Shown one piece after another: positions 37,671 to 47,272 of a stretch of DNA of 64,000 nt. Location: positions 1 through 64,000 of the forward strand of contig JBBKVW010000068.1 in NCBI GenBank assembly GCA_037968655.1, read 5' to 3'. The stretch comes from CAISIP01 sp037968655 (GTDB taxonomy: Bacteria; Pseudomonadota; Gammaproteobacteria; Burkholderiales; Burkholderiaceae_C). The notes under the pieces were generated by a model. It was given only the letters and a program-made list of their open reading frames with translations, was not told where the DNA came from and did no database searches. The first letter of the stretch is position 1. Every line of letters begins with the position of its first letter. Made by a program: the position numbers and the translations under genes.

Positions 37671-38453
37671 TCACAGGCTGAACATCATCGCGGTGAGAAC
37701 GAAATCCAGTCCCAGCACCGCAAGGGATGCCATTACCACCGTACGTGTCGTTGCCTTGGAGACGCCTTCCGGCGTCGCCTGGGCCGAATAACCTTGCAGC
37801 AGGGCGATGAAGGTCACAGTGAATCCGAACACCAGGCTCTTGACCAGTCCATTGCCTACGTCTTGCCAGACGTCGACGCCACCCTGGATCTGACTCCAGA
37901 ATGAACCGGCGTCCACGCCGATCATCAAGACGCCAACCACCCATCCGCCGATGATTCCAGTGGCACTGAATACCGCGGCAAGCAGGGGCAAGGCGATTAC
38001 GCCGGCCCAAAAGCGAGGCGCCAGTACGCGCTGAACTGGATCGACTGCCATCATCTCCATGACGCTGATCTGCTCACCGGCCTTCATCAAGCCGATTTCC
38101 GCCGTCAACGAGGTGCCGGCGCGTCCAGCGAACAGCAAGGCGGTGACCACTGGCCCCAGTTCACGCACCAAAGTCAGCGTGACCAGCAAGCCCAGAGCCT
38201 CGGCTGAGCCATAGCGCTGCAGCGTGTAATAGCCCTGCAAGCCAAATACGAAGCCGACGAACAGGCCGGACACTGCAATGATGGCCAGCGAATAATTGCC
38301 AAGGAAGTGGATCTGGTCGCGGATCAGCCCGAATCGGCGAAAAGTCGGGCCGGCCAGCATCAGCAGGCGCAGGAACAAACGTGCGCCCATGCCCCATTCA
38401 GCCAACTGGCGACGCGCGGCAAAACCGACATCGGCTGGCTTGTACCAGCTCAT
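37671..38453 (-). CDS. mlaE: Phospholipid transport permease MlaE
   Basis: 260 residues with five or six membrane helices. MlaE/YrbE family signatures: LYFAG-like LLFAGRAGTSLTAEIGLMKA and EQISVMEMMAVDPVQRVLAP. The ATG at 38453 overlaps the mlaF stop by four bases and has GGGGA six bases upstream; the ATG two codons earlier has no room for a ribosome site. Confidence 0.94.
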   Translation of the reverse strand: MSWYKPADVGFAARRQLAEWGMGARLFLRLLMLAGPTFRRFGLIRDQIHFLGNYSLAIIAVSGLFVGFVFGLQGYYTLQRYGSAEALGLLVTLTLVRELGPVVTALLFAGRAGTSLTAEIGLMKAGEQISVMEMMAVDPVQRVLAPRFWAGVIALPLLAAVFSATGIIGGWVVGVLMIGVDAGSFWSQIQGGVDVWQDVGNGLVKSLVFGFTVTFIALLQGYSAQATPEGVSKATTRTVVMASLAVLGLDFVLTAMMFSL

Positions 38454-39307
38454 GACCATTCCCCGGTTGCCGGCACCAGCGGCGAGGGCGCGGCGCCAAA
38501 ATCCTGCTCGACCGTCGGCCCGGGATAGTGAAACTGCACCGGGCCATCGGGCCGGGCATGTACATATTGCGACACCAGGGGGTCGGTGTTCTCGCGCACC
38601 TGCTCAGGGTGCCCCTGCGCGGCCACCTTGCCGTTGGCAAGGATGATCACATGATCGGCAATCGAGAAGGTTTCTTCCAGTTCATGCGAGACGAATATGC
38701 TGGTCAGGCCCATCGAATCGTTGAGTTGGCGGATCAGCCTGGCAGCGGTTCCGACCGAGATCGGATCGAGCCCCGAAAACGGCTCGTCATACATCACCAG
38801 TTCCGGGTCCAGCGCAATCGCCCGTGCAAGTGCGACGCGGCGCGCCATGCCGCCCGATATCTCGCTGGGCATCAAATGGCGTGCGCCGCGCAGGCCCACC
38901 GCATTGAGCTTCATCAGCACGATGTCGCGCACCATGCCCTCGGGCAGCGTCGAATGCTCGCGCAATGGAAAGGCCACGTTTTCGAACACGCTCAGGTCGG
39001 CGAACAAGGCTCCGAACTGGAACAACATGCCCATGCGACGGCGCGCAGCGTACAACTGCTCCTGATCCAGCGTGCCAACGTCGTCGAATCGACCGGCGCC
39101 ATACAGACGCAACTCGCCCTTCTGCGCCCGGTTCTGGCCGCCGATCAGCCGCAGTATGGTGGTCTTGCCGCCACCCGAGGCGCCCATCAACGCCGTCACC
39201 TTGCCACGCGGCACGGTGAGCGAGATGTCATCCAGAATGACGCGCTCGCCGTACCCGAAGGTGAGGCCGCGCAGTTCGACAAGGGGATCAGATGAGGAAG
39301 AATCCAT
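38450..39307 (-). CDS. mlaF: Phospholipid transport ATPase MlaF
   Basis: 285 residues. Walker A ALMGASGGGKTTILRLIGGQ, signature PSEISGGMARRVALARAIAL, Walker B ELVMYDEPFSGLDPISVGTA and the switch histidine in SIFVSHELEETFSI. First gene of mlaFEDACB. The 20 bases before the ATG are pyrimidine-rich with no Shine-Dalgarno-like sequence, unusual for an operon's first gene. Confidence 0.94.
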   Translation of the reverse strand: MDSSSSDPLVELRGLTFGYGERVILDDISLTVPRGKVTALMGASGGGKTTILRLIGGQNRAQKGELRLYGAGRFDDVGTLDQEQLYAARRRMGMLFQFGALFADLSVFENVAFPLREHSTLPEGMVRDIVLMKLNAVGLRGARHLMPSEISGGMARRVALARAIALDPELVMYDEPFSGLDPISVGTAARLIRQLNDSMGLTSIFVSHELEETFSIADHVIILANGKVAAQGHPEQVRENTDPLVSQYVHARPDGPVQFHYPGPTVEQDFGAAPSPLVPATGEWS

Positions 39308-39435
39308 GAAAGGAGCAGGACACCGGGAGGCATCCGGCTTTCAAATCATACGGGATATCAACGCTGTGCCGTTGCATCTACGCAACAACCGCAGGCGATA
39401 GACGCAGGTGCGGCGCCCCGTTGGGCAACGCGCAT

Positions 39436-40902
39436 TCAACGCGGCAAATCGCTGAAACCCATCAGGAATTCGTCCACCGCGCGGGCCGCCTGACGACCTT
39501 CCCGAATGGCCCACACGACAAGACTCTGGCCGCGCCGCATGTCACCGGCGGCAAATACCTTGGCAACATTCGTTGCGTAACCAGAGCCGAAGTCGGTCGA
39601 CGCACGGGCATTGCCACGCGCGTCCTGCTCCACGCCGAAGGCGTCGAGCACACTGGCAACCGGGGACACGAAGCCCATGGCCAACAAGACCAGTTCGGCT
39701 GGCAGTACCTGTTCGCTGCCCGGCACCTCGGTCATCTTGCCGCCTTTCCACTCGACCCGTACCGTCTTCAAGCCCTTGAGCTTGCCCTTCTCGCCAATGA
39801 ACTCCTTGGTAGAAATAGCAAACTCCCGCTCACAGCCCTCCTCGTGACTGGAACTGGTACGCAACTTGATCGGCCAATAGGGCCAGGTCATGGGACGGTC
39901 TTCCTCGTCTGGCGGCTGTGGCAGCAGTTCGAACTGGGTCACGCTGGTCGCGCCGTGCCGGTTGCTGGTACCGACGCAGTCGCTGCCGGTGTCACCGCCG
40001 CCAATGACGATCACGTTCTTGCCGTCGGCACGCAATTGCCCGCGTACCTTGTCGCCGGCGTTGAGCTTGTTTTGCTGGGGCAGGAACTCCATCGCGAAAT
40101 GCACGCCCTTGAGTTCCCGTCCCGGGACCGGCAGATCGCGCGACTGTTCGGCGCCGCCGGTCAGCATGACCGCGTCAAACTGCTGAAGCAACTGGTCCGC
40201 ACCCAAAACCTCCTTGGACCAATTAGTGACCTTGCTGTCCTTGGGCATCGCACCCACAAGCACGCCGGTGCGAAAGACCACGCCTTCGGCCTCCATCTGG
40301 GTTACGCGCCGGTCGATGTGGGATTTCTCCAGTTTGAAGTCCGGAATACCGTAGCGCAACAGTCCGCCGAGCCGATCGTTTTTTTCGAACACAGTCACGT
40401 CGTGGCCAACCCGCGCCAGTTGCTGTGCCGCGGCCAGCCCCGCCGGGCCGGAACCGACGATTGCGACGGTCTTGCCGCTGCGATGGCGGGCTTTGAGCGG
40501 TTTGACCCAGTCGTTCTCCCAGGCCTTGTCGATGATGGCGTGTTCAATCGACTTGATGCCCACGGCATCGTCGTTCACATTGAGCGTGCAGGCCGCCTCG
40601 CAGGGTGCAGGACAGATGCGCCCGGTGAACTCCGGGAAATTATTGGTGCTGTGCAGCACCGATATGGCATTTTTCCAGTCGCCACGATAGACCAGATCGT
40701 TGAAGTCCGGAATGATGTTGTTGACCGGACAACCATGATTGCAGAATGGCGTGCCGCAGTCCATGCAGCGCGCACTTTGCGTCTTGGCCTGGCCGTCGTC
40801 GAGCGTGAGGACGAACTCGCGATATTCCTTGACCCGTTCCTGAACCGGACGATAGTCCTCCTCCAGTCGCGGGTACTCCATGAATCCGGTGATCTTTCCC
40901 AT
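39436..40902 (-). CDS. gltD: Glutamate synthase small subunit (beta)
   Basis: 488 residues. It takes electrons from NADPH through FAD and passes them to the large subunit. The N-terminal cysteine-rich part ARCMDCGTPFCNHGCPVNN binds the 4Fe-4S clusters; the FAD dinucleotide fold is VAIVGSGPAGLAAAQQLA and the NADPH fold is VIVIGGGDTGSDCVGTSNRH. It follows gltB by 38 bases. A separate protein pair (GltB + GltD) forms the enzyme. Confidence 0.96.
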   Translation of the reverse strand: MGKITGFMEYPRLEEDYRPVQERVKEYREFVLTLDDGQAKTQSARCMDCGTPFCNHGCPVNNIIPDFNDLVYRGDWKNAISVLHSTNNFPEFTGRICPAPCEAACTLNVNDDAVGIKSIEHAIIDKAWENDWVKPLKARHRSGKTVAIVGSGPAGLAAAQQLARVGHDVTVFEKNDRLGGLLRYGIPDFKLEKSHIDRRVTQMEAEGVVFRTGVLVGAMPKDSKVTNWSKEVLGADQLLQQFDAVMLTGGAEQSRDLPVPGRELKGVHFAMEFLPQQNKLNAGDKVRGQLRADGKNVIVIGGGDTGSDCVGTSNRHGATSVTQFELLPQPPDEEDRPMTWPYWPIKLRTSSSHEEGCEREFAISTKEFIGEKGKLKGLKTVRVEWKGGKMTEVPGSEQVLPAELVLLAMGFVSPVASVLDAFGVEQDARGNARASTDFGSGYATNVAKVFAAGDMRRGQSLVVWAIREGRQAARAVDEFLMGFSDLPR

Positions 40903-40940
40903 GTTCAATCCTGTTGGTATCGTTCTGTCCGCGAGCGCGC

Positions 40941-43900
40941 CTACTTGGCGGCCACGGTATTGCTGCTGCGGTCGGACCTGGCGCGTGGCTTGGCCTCGGC
41001 TGGCGCAGCAGCTGCGGCCTGTTTGCGCGCCCCGATTTCTCCCAGCGCGCGCTTGTACTCGATCGGAAAGACCTTGACGAAGCGCGAACGCGAGAGCTCC
41101 CAGTTGTCCAGCAAATCACGCGCGCGCCTGCTGCCTGTCCAGCGGTTGTGTTCTTCCAGCAGCTTCTTGAGTTGGCTGTCGTCAAGTTGGCCCCGATGCC
41201 AGACAGCAGGATCCATCATGGACTGCTGTTCGCGGGCCGGCAAGACATTCTCCAGCGACACCATCGCGGTATTGCAGCGCTGTGCAAACTGGCCGTCTTC
41301 GTCATATACATAAGCCACGCCGCCACTCATGCCGGCGGCAAAATTGCGGCCGGTCTTGCCCAGCACGACGACGGTCCCACCGGTCATGTATTCGCAGCCG
41401 TGGTCGCCGGTGCCCTCGACAACCGCAGTCGCGCCCGACAGACGCACCGCAAAGCGCTCGCCTGCAACGCCACCGAAGAAGGCCTCGCCGGTAGTGGCGC
41501 CATACAACGCTGTATTGCCGATGATGGTGTTGCGTGTCGGATCGCCCCGAAAATCGATGCTCGGGCGCACGATCACGCGGCCGCCGCTGAGACCCTTGCC
41601 GGTGTAATCGTTGGCGTCACCGATCAGATACAGCGAAATGCCATTGGCCAGGAAGGCCCCAAAGGATTGCCCGCCGGTGCCCTCGAGCTGTATGCGGATG
41701 GTGTCATCGGGCAGGCCCTGCGGGTGTGCCTTGGTCAAGGCCCCCGACAACATGGCTCCGACCGAGCGGTTCACGTTGTGAACGACCTCGATGAACTTGA
41801 CCTTTTCGCCGCGCTCGAAGGCCGGTCGGCAACGCTCTATCAGCACGCGATCCAGCGCACGATCAAGGCCGTGGTCCTGCTCCTGTACATGGTGCCGCGG
41901 CACGTCGGCCGGCGCGGTGGGCTGGGCAAACAGCCGGCCAAAATTCAGGCCACGGGCCTTCCAGTGCTCGATACCGCGCGCGGTATCGAGCAGGTCTGCG
42001 CGGCCGATCAGGTCTTCAAACTTGCGGATCCCCAATTGCGCCATGATCTGGCGCACTTCTTCGGCCACGAAGAAGAAATAGTTGACGACATGCTCCGGCT
42101 TGCCGGCAAATTTCTTGCGCAGCGCAGGGTCCTGTGTGGCGACCCCCACCGGACAGGTGTTGAGATGGCATTTGCGCATCATGATGCAGCCCTGTACCAC
42201 CAGGGGCGCAGTGGCAAAACCAAACTCGTCCGCACCGAGCAGCGCGCCGATGGCCACGTCGCGGCCGGTCTTCATCTGGCCGTCGGCCTGTACGCGGATA
42301 CGTCCGCGCAATCGATTGAGCACCAAAGTCTGCTGGGTCTCGGCCAGGCCGATCTCCCATGGGCTGCCGGCATGCTTGATGGACGACCAGGGCGAGGCGC
42401 CGGTGCCGCCGTCATGGCCGGCAATCACGACATGGTCGCTCTTGCATTTGGCCACGCCCGCGGCAACCGTTCCCACGCCAATCTCGCTCACCAGCTTGAC
42501 GCTGATGCTGGCATGCGGCGCCACGTTCTTCAGGTCGTGGATCAGCTGTGCCAGGTCTTCGATCGAATAGATGTCATGGTGTGGCGGCGGCGAAATCAGG
42601 CCGACACCGGGCACCGAATAGCGCAATTTTCCGATGTAGTCGGACACCTTGCCACCGGGCAGTTGCCCGCCTTCGCCGGGCTTGGCGCCCTGGGCCATCT
42701 TGATCTGTATCTGGTCGGCACTGTTGAGATATTCGGCCGTCACGCCAAAACGGCCTGACGCCACCTGCTTGATGCGTGAACGCAGGGAATCACCCGCTTC
42801 GAGCGGGTAGTCGGACTCGACCACGTCATGGCCCATGATGTCGCCCAGGGTCTGGCCCTGGTTGATCGGGATTCCCTTGAGCTCCTGCCGATAGCGCGCC
42901 GGGTCTTCGCCACCCTCGCCGGTATTGCTCTTGCCGCCGATGCGGTTCATGGCCACGGCCAGGGTCGCATGCGCCTCGGTCGATATCGAGCCGAGCGACA
43001 TCGCACCAGTGGCAAAGCGCTTCACGATTTCGCTGGCCGGCTCAACCTCGTCGATGGCGATCGCCAGCGACGGATCGATGCGGAATTCGAACAGGCCGCG
43101 CAACGTCATGTGCCGGCGCGACTGGTTGTTGATCAGCTGCGCATATTCCTTGTAGGTGCTCCAGTTGTTGGCGCGCGCACTGTGCTGCAGCTTGGCAATC
43201 GCGTCGGGCGACCACATGTGCTCCTCGCCGCGCACCCGCCAGGCGTATTCGCCGCCGGCGTCCAGCATGTTCTCCAGCACCGGGTCATCGCCAAAGGCGG
43301 CGTTGTGCATGCGGATCGCCTCCTTGGCGATCTCGAACACCCCTATGCCCTCGATCCGGCTCGGCGTGCCGGTGAAGTACTTGTCCACGGTCTCAGTGTT
43401 CAAGCCGATCGCCTCGAACAGCTGCGCGCCGCAGTAGCTCATGTAAGTCGACACGCCCATCTTGGACATGATCTTGGACAGGCCCTTGCCGATCGCCTTG
43501 ATGTAGTTCGCGCTCGCCTTCTCGGCGCTCAGATCACCCGATAGATGGCGGTGAATGTCCTGCAGCGTCTCCAGCGCAAGATAGGGATGGACAGCCTCGG
43601 CGCCATAACCGGCCAGGGTCGCGAAGTGATGCACTTCGCGCGCGCTGCCGGTCTCCACGACCAGGCCGGCCGAGGTGCGCAGGCCTTCGCGCACCAGGTG
43701 CTGGTGCACCGCGCTCAGCGCCAGCAAGGCCGGCACCGCCAATTGCGTCGCACTGATCCGGCGGTCGGTGATGATCAGGATGTTCCTGCCGCCTCGGATG
43801 GCATCAACCGCCTCGGCGCACAGGGATGCCAGTTTGGCTTCGACACCCTCATGGCCCCAGGCCAGCGGATAGGTGATATCCAACGCGCTGGAGCGAAATT

Positions 43901-45725
43901 TGCCATGCGTATGGCCTTCGATGTTATACAACTTGGCCATGTCGGCCAGGTTCAGGATGGGCTGCGCAACCTCGAGCCGCATCGGCGGATTGACCTGGTT
44001 GATGTCGAGCAAATTGGGCTTTGGCCCGATGAAGGACACCAGCGACATCACGATCGCCTCGCGGATCGGGTCGATTGGCGGATTGGTCACCTGCGCGAAC
44101 AACTGCTTGAAATAGTTGTACAGCGGCTTGTTCTTGTCCGACAGCACCGCCAGCGGGCTGTCATTGCCCATCGATCCGATGGCTTCTTCGGCGGCCATCG
44201 CCATCGGGCCCATCAGGAACTTGATGTCCTCCTGGGTATAGCCGAAGGCCTGTTGGCGATCGAGCAACGAGGGCGGATCGACGACTGCGGCATGGACGGC
44301 TGCCAGGGCGCCACCGGCGACCATCGGCTTGGACTTGCCATGCGAGTCGACATCGTCAAGCCGGATGCGCAGGTTCTCGATCCACTGCTTGTAGGGCTTG
44401 ATGCTGGCCAGGTTGGACTTGAGTTCCTCGTCGTCGATCATGCGACCCTGCTCCAGGTCGATCAGGAACATCTTGCCGGGCTGCAGGCGCCATTTACGCA
44501 CGATCTTGTTTTCGGGCACCGGCAATACGCCGGACTCGGAAGCCATGATCACCAGGTCGTCGTCGGTCACGCAATAGCGCGAGGGGCGCAGGCCGTTGCG
44601 GTCCAGCGTGGCGCCGATCTGGCGGCCGTCGGTGAACACGATCGAGGCCGGGCCGTCCCAGGGTTCGAGCATGGCGGCGTGGTATTCATAGAACGCACGG
44701 CGCCGTTCGTCCATCGTGCTGTGCTGTTCCCATGGCTCGGGGATCATCATCATCACCGCATGTCCGATCGGGTAGCCGGCCATGGTCAGCAGTACCAGGC
44801 AGTTGTCGAACGTTGCGGTGTCGGACTGGTTGGGAAAGCTGATCGGATAGAGCTTTTGCAGGTCGGCGCCCAGCACAGGCGAGGACATGACGCCCTCACG
44901 TGCCTTCATCCAGTTGTAGTTGCCCTTGACGGTATTGATCTCCCCGTTGTGTGCGACATAGCGATACGGGTGGGCAAGCGGCCACTCAGGAAAGGTGTTG
45001 GTCGAAAAGCGCTGGTGCACCAGGCCCAGCGCGGAGACGCAGCGCGGATCTTCCAGATCACGGAAATACACGCCAACCTGGTCTGCCAGCAGCAAGCCCT
45101 TGTAAACCACGGTGCGGCTGGACATGCTCGGAACGTAGTACTCCTTGCTGTGCTTGAGCCGCAGGCCCTGGATCGATCCGCTGCAGGTCTTGCGAATGAC
45201 GTAAAGCTTGCGCTCCAGGGCATCCTGCACGATGACGTCGTCACCGCGCCCGATGAAAACCTGGCGGATGATGGGTTCCTTTTTGCGCACCGCCGGCGAC
45301 ATCGGCATCTCGCGGTTGACCGGAACGTCGCGCCATCCCAGCAGCACCTGGCCCTCGGCCTTGATGGCGCGCTCCATTTCCTGTTCGCAGGCCATGCGCG
45401 AAGCATGCTCCTTGGGCAGGAAGATCATGCCCACGCCGTATTCGCCTGGTGCCGGTAGAACCACACCCTGCGCGGCCATCTCTTCGCGATACAGCGCGTC
45501 GGGCAACTGGATCAGGATTCCAGCTCCGTCGCCCATCAGGCTATCGGCACCCACAGCACCGCGATGGTTCAGGTTCTCCAGGATCTTGAGCGCGTTCTTG
45601 ACGATGTCATGCGACTTGGCACCCCGGATGTTGGCCACAAAGCCAACCCCGCAGGAGTCATGTTCATGCTCGCCGCTGTAAAGGCCGTTGCGCTGCAAAT
45701 ACTCGATTTCGTCTGATGTCGCCAT
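40941..45725 (-). CDS. gltB: Glutamate synthase large subunit (alpha)
   Basis: 1594 residues. Makes glutamate from 2-oxoglutarate and glutamine. The amidotransferase cysteine is Cys25 in HEHDSCGVGFVANIRG, so a 24-residue propeptide is removed as in other GltB proteins. The FMN-binding synthase domain has SKMGVSTYMSYCGAQ, TGEGGEDPARY, then HDGGTGASPWSSIKHAGSPW. The 3Fe-4S site is CIMMRKCHLNTCPVGVATQ. The C-terminal beta-helix with repeated GG motifs is near residues 1280-1500. The C-terminal tail is Ala/Lys-rich. A RAYT element ends 116 bases upstream of the start. Confidence 0.97.
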   Translation of the reverse strand: MATSDEIEYLQRNGLYSGEHEHDSCGVGFVANIRGAKSHDIVKNALKILENLNHRGAVGADSLMGDGAGILIQLPDALYREEMAAQGVVLPAPGEYGVGMIFLPKEHASRMACEQEMERAIKAEGQVLLGWRDVPVNREMPMSPAVRKKEPIIRQVFIGRGDDVIVQDALERKLYVIRKTCSGSIQGLRLKHSKEYYVPSMSSRTVVYKGLLLADQVGVYFRDLEDPRCVSALGLVHQRFSTNTFPEWPLAHPYRYVAHNGEINTVKGNYNWMKAREGVMSSPVLGADLQKLYPISFPNQSDTATFDNCLVLLTMAGYPIGHAVMMMIPEPWEQHSTMDERRRAFYEYHAAMLEPWDGPASIVFTDGRQIGATLDRNGLRPSRYCVTDDDLVIMASESGVLPVPENKIVRKWRLQPGKMFLIDLEQGRMIDDEELKSNLASIKPYKQWIENLRIRLDDVDSHGKSKPMVAGGALAAVHAAVVDPPSLLDRQQAFGYTQEDIKFLMGPMAMAAEEAIGSMGNDSPLAVLSDKNKPLYNYFKQLFAQVTNPPIDPIREAIVMSLVSFIGPKPNLLDINQVNPPMRLEVAQPILNLADMAKLYNIEGHTHGKFRSSALDITYPLAWGHEGVEAKLASLCAEAVDAIRGGRNILIITDRRISATQLAVPALLALSAVHQHLVREGLRTSAGLVVETGSAREVHHFATLAGYGAEAVHPYLALETLQDIHRHLSGDLSAEKASANYIKAIGKGLSKIMSKMGVSTYMSYCGAQLFEAIGLNTETVDKYFTGTPSRIEGIGVFEIAKEAIRMHNAAFGDDPVLENMLDAGGEYAWRVRGEEHMWSPDAIAKLQHSARANNWSTYKEYAQLINNQSRRHMTLRGLFEFRIDPSLAIAIDEVEPASEIVKRFATGAMSLGSISTEAHATLAVAMNRIGGKSNTGEGGEDPARYRQELKGIPINQGQTLGDIMGHDVVESDYPLEAGDSLRSRIKQVASGRFGVTAEYLNSADQIQIKMAQGAKPGEGGQLPGGKVSDYIGKLRYSVPGVGLISPPPHHDIYSIEDLAQLIHDLKNVAPHASISVKLVSEIGVGTVAAGVAKCKSDHVVIAGHDGGTGASPWSSIKHAGSPWEIGLAETQQTLVLNRLRGRIRVQADGQMKTGRDVAIGALLGADEFGFATAPLVVQGCIMMRKCHLNTCPVGVATQDPALRKKFAGKPEHVVNYFFFVAEEVRQIMAQLGIRKFEDLIGRADLLDTARGIEHWKARGLNFGRLFAQPTAPADVPRHHVQEQDHGLDRALDRVLIERCRPAFERGEKVKFIEVVHNVNRSVGAMLSGALTKAHPQGLPDDTIRIQLEGTGGQSFGAFLANGISLYLIGDANDYTGKGLSGGRVIVRPSIDFRGDPTRNTIIGNTALYGATTGEAFFGGVAGERFAVRLSGATAVVEGTGDHGCEYMTGGTVVVLGKTGRNFAAGMSGGVAYVYDEDGQFAQRCNTAMVSLENVLPAREQQSMMDPAVWHRGQLDDSQLKKLLEEHNRWTGSRRARDLLDNWELSRSRFVKVFPIEYKRALGEIGARKQAAAAAPAEAKPRARSDRSSNTVAAK

Positions 45726-45840
45726 GATTGATCCTGTTCACTGCACAAACCCGCAACCCTCATCTGCTCGCACAAACCGGCAAACAGCAGCGGGCCCACA
45801 GTTTAGTGCAGTGCAACAATCATGCCCATCAAATTAAATC

Positions 45841-45857
45841 GGGGTCAGATTCCAATT
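45841..45857 (+). repeat. Left inverted repeat of the RAYT element
   Basis: GGGGTCAGATTCCAATT, the exact reverse complement of 46680-46696 on the other side of the RAYT gene. A weaker similar copy follows at 45885-45900 (AATTAGGGACAGATCG). GGGGTCAGATTCCAATT-like ends are familiar around RAYT genes in beta- and gammaproteobacteria. Confidence 0.9.
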
Positions 45858-45937
45858 AAATGAGCCATGTGGCCAGCAACAAGTAATTAGGGACAGATCG
45901 AAAATCGACGGCTTCCGCAATTTGCCGGCGCCAACTG

Positions 45938-46648
45938 CTATTCGCCAGGCTTCTTGGTCTCGGTCAACTTGGCTGGCCGCCCCGGCACGGCCCGGGTCAG
46001 GCGCCGCGGCGTCTTGCCCTGCAAATCAGCCACAAAACCTGCGTCACCCAGGGCCCAACCGCTGCTGGCCGATTGACCCAGCGCCGCGCGCAACTCCTGC
46101 GACACACCGGCTTGAACCAGGTCTCTGTAGGCTGACTCGCGTTCGAAAGGCGTGTTGCCAAGTTCCCAAAACAGCGCGTGTGGCGTTACCAGCCGGTCTC
46201 GGCGCAAACCAAGGTAGTGGGCATGACTGGACCAAACGTAATCCTGTGCCCGTGCCACCAATCCGGCACGCACCGGGTTCAGATCCAGATACACCATGCA
46301 CGCGAGCAGGTAGCGCTCGGTCTGCACCAAGGCCGATTTGTAGCGACCCTCCCACAAGGTGCCGCTGCGCCCATGCAGGTCGTTGAAGTGCCGCACATAA
46401 CGGCGCCCCACTGCCTGCATCAGCAGTGGCAGCCCATCGCGCGCGCGCGGCGTGAGCAAGAGATGGAAATGGTTGTCCATCAACACATAGGAGTGGATTG
46501 CAACGTCGAACTGTTCGGCGTTTTCGAACAAGAGCGCCAACATGCGCTCCCTGTCGGCGACGGTCAAAAAAATCGCCTGGCGATTATTCCCGCGCTGAAT
46601 GACGTGATACGGGTAACCCGGTACAGATACGCGCGCTAGTCGAGCCAT
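45938..46648 (-). CDS. REP-associated tyrosine transposase (RAYT, Y1 type)
   Basis: 236 residues. The HUH metal-binding motif is DNHFHLLLTP at about residue 58; the nucleophile tyrosine is in RYLLACMVYLDLNPVRAGLV, a strong RAYT signature. The start GYPYHVIQRGNNRQ is also typical. RAYTs cut and join single-stranded DNA at REP hairpins and are usually single-copy and domesticated. The protein has a basic C-terminal extension rich in Lys, Arg and Pro. The frame is intact, with the flanking inverted repeat just outside. Confidence 0.93.
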   Translation of the reverse strand: MARLARVSVPGYPYHVIQRGNNRQAIFLTVADRERMLALLFENAEQFDVAIHSYVLMDNHFHLLLTPRARDGLPLLMQAVGRRYVRHFNDLHGRSGTLWEGRYKSALVQTERYLLACMVYLDLNPVRAGLVARAQDYVWSSHAHYLGLRRDRLVTPHALFWELGNTPFERESAYRDLVQAGVSQELRAALGQSASSGWALGDAGFVADLQGKTPRRLTRAVPGRPAKLTETKKPGE

Positions 46649-46679
46649 TCAGTACAGGCGTCGCGCCCGCCAGACAAAG

Positions 46680-46696
46680 AATTGGAATCTGACCCC
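46680..46696 (-). repeat. Right inverted repeat of the RAYT element
   Basis: AATTGGAATCTGACCCC, perfect reverse complement of the left repeat at 45841-45857. It is 31 bases upstream of the RAYT start codon. A partial second copy, TGTGACCCCAATTT, follows at 46704-46717. Confidence 0.9.
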
Positions 46697-46751
46697 AATT
46701 GAGTGTGACCCCAATTTATTGAACCCTAAATTGCCTGCAGCGGATGCTGTG

Positions 46752-47204
46752 CTATCGCACGGCACGCGTTACGCGCGTCTTGCCGCCGGACATGACGAGG
46801 ATGACTGCGTCACCCGCCATGAACGCTTCATTGCCGCGCGCTTGCACTATTGCACGCCGGTCGCCATTGGGCATTTGCAGCAGTATTTCGACGGCGTCTT
46901 CACGGGTGGTGGATTTTTCAATCGCATTGCCAGCCACGGCCCCAGCCACTGCCGCCAGAACGCCCACAATGATGCCTTCGCGCCGCCCGCCAACACTGGC
47001 GCCAGCTACGCCACCCACCAGGCCACCGGCGACCGACCCCACGCCAGACTGTGTGCCTTCGACCCTCACCGGCCGGATCGACAATACCGTGGCATCTTGC
47101 ACCGAAGACAGGCGCTGGGCATCGCTGCGCTGCACCACATCGGGGCTGGTGGTGCTGCATGCAGCAAGCAGCAGCACCAATATGAATCCGGCGGTATGTT
47201 TCAT
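46752..47204 (-). CDS. Glycine-zipper outer-membrane lipoprotein, SlyB/Pcp-like
   Basis: 150 residues. Lipoprotein signal with lipobox LAAC at about residue 16. The centre is a glycine-zipper 2TM region (GVGSVAGGLVGGVAGASVGG and VGVLAAVAGAVAGNAIE). The C-terminal part VEILLQMPNGDRRAIVQAR is a small beta domain as in SlyB. Such proteins stabilise the outer membrane, but the exact role here is unknown. The ATG at 47204 has AAGGGAA upstream. Confidence 0.88.
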   Translation of the reverse strand: MKHTAGFILVLLLAACSTTSPDVVQRSDAQRLSSVQDATVLSIRPVRVEGTQSGVGSVAGGLVGGVAGASVGGRREGIIVGVLAAVAGAVAGNAIEKSTTREDAVEILLQMPNGDRRAIVQARGNEAFMAGDAVILVMSGGKTRVTRAVR

Positions 47205-47272
47205 GGCAGTTCCCTTCAGGCGCATCGCTGACTATTCGAGTCTATTTTTGCAGAAAGATTCGCCTAGCCAAT

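Larger units (their letters stand above)
45841..46696 (-). mobile_element. RAYT unit with terminal inverted repeats
   Basis: An 856-bp unit: a perfect 17-bp inverted repeat at both ends, a second degenerate copy near each end (45885-45900 and 46704-46717), and one tyrosine-transposase gene inside. It lies between the gltB start and a lipoprotein gene. It resembles domesticated IS200/IS605-type units (REP-associated tyrosine transposases) and not a classical DDE element. No clear target-site duplication is visible. Confidence 0.75.

Noticed and set aside
39421..45458. Very long open frames on the plus strand opposite gltD and gltB (up to 637 codons, for example 43545-45458)
   Set aside because: They lie fully antisense to intact gltB/gltD, give His/Arg/Gln-rich proteins with no recognisable domain, and have no ribosome sites. 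They arise from the GC-rich codon bias of the real genes.
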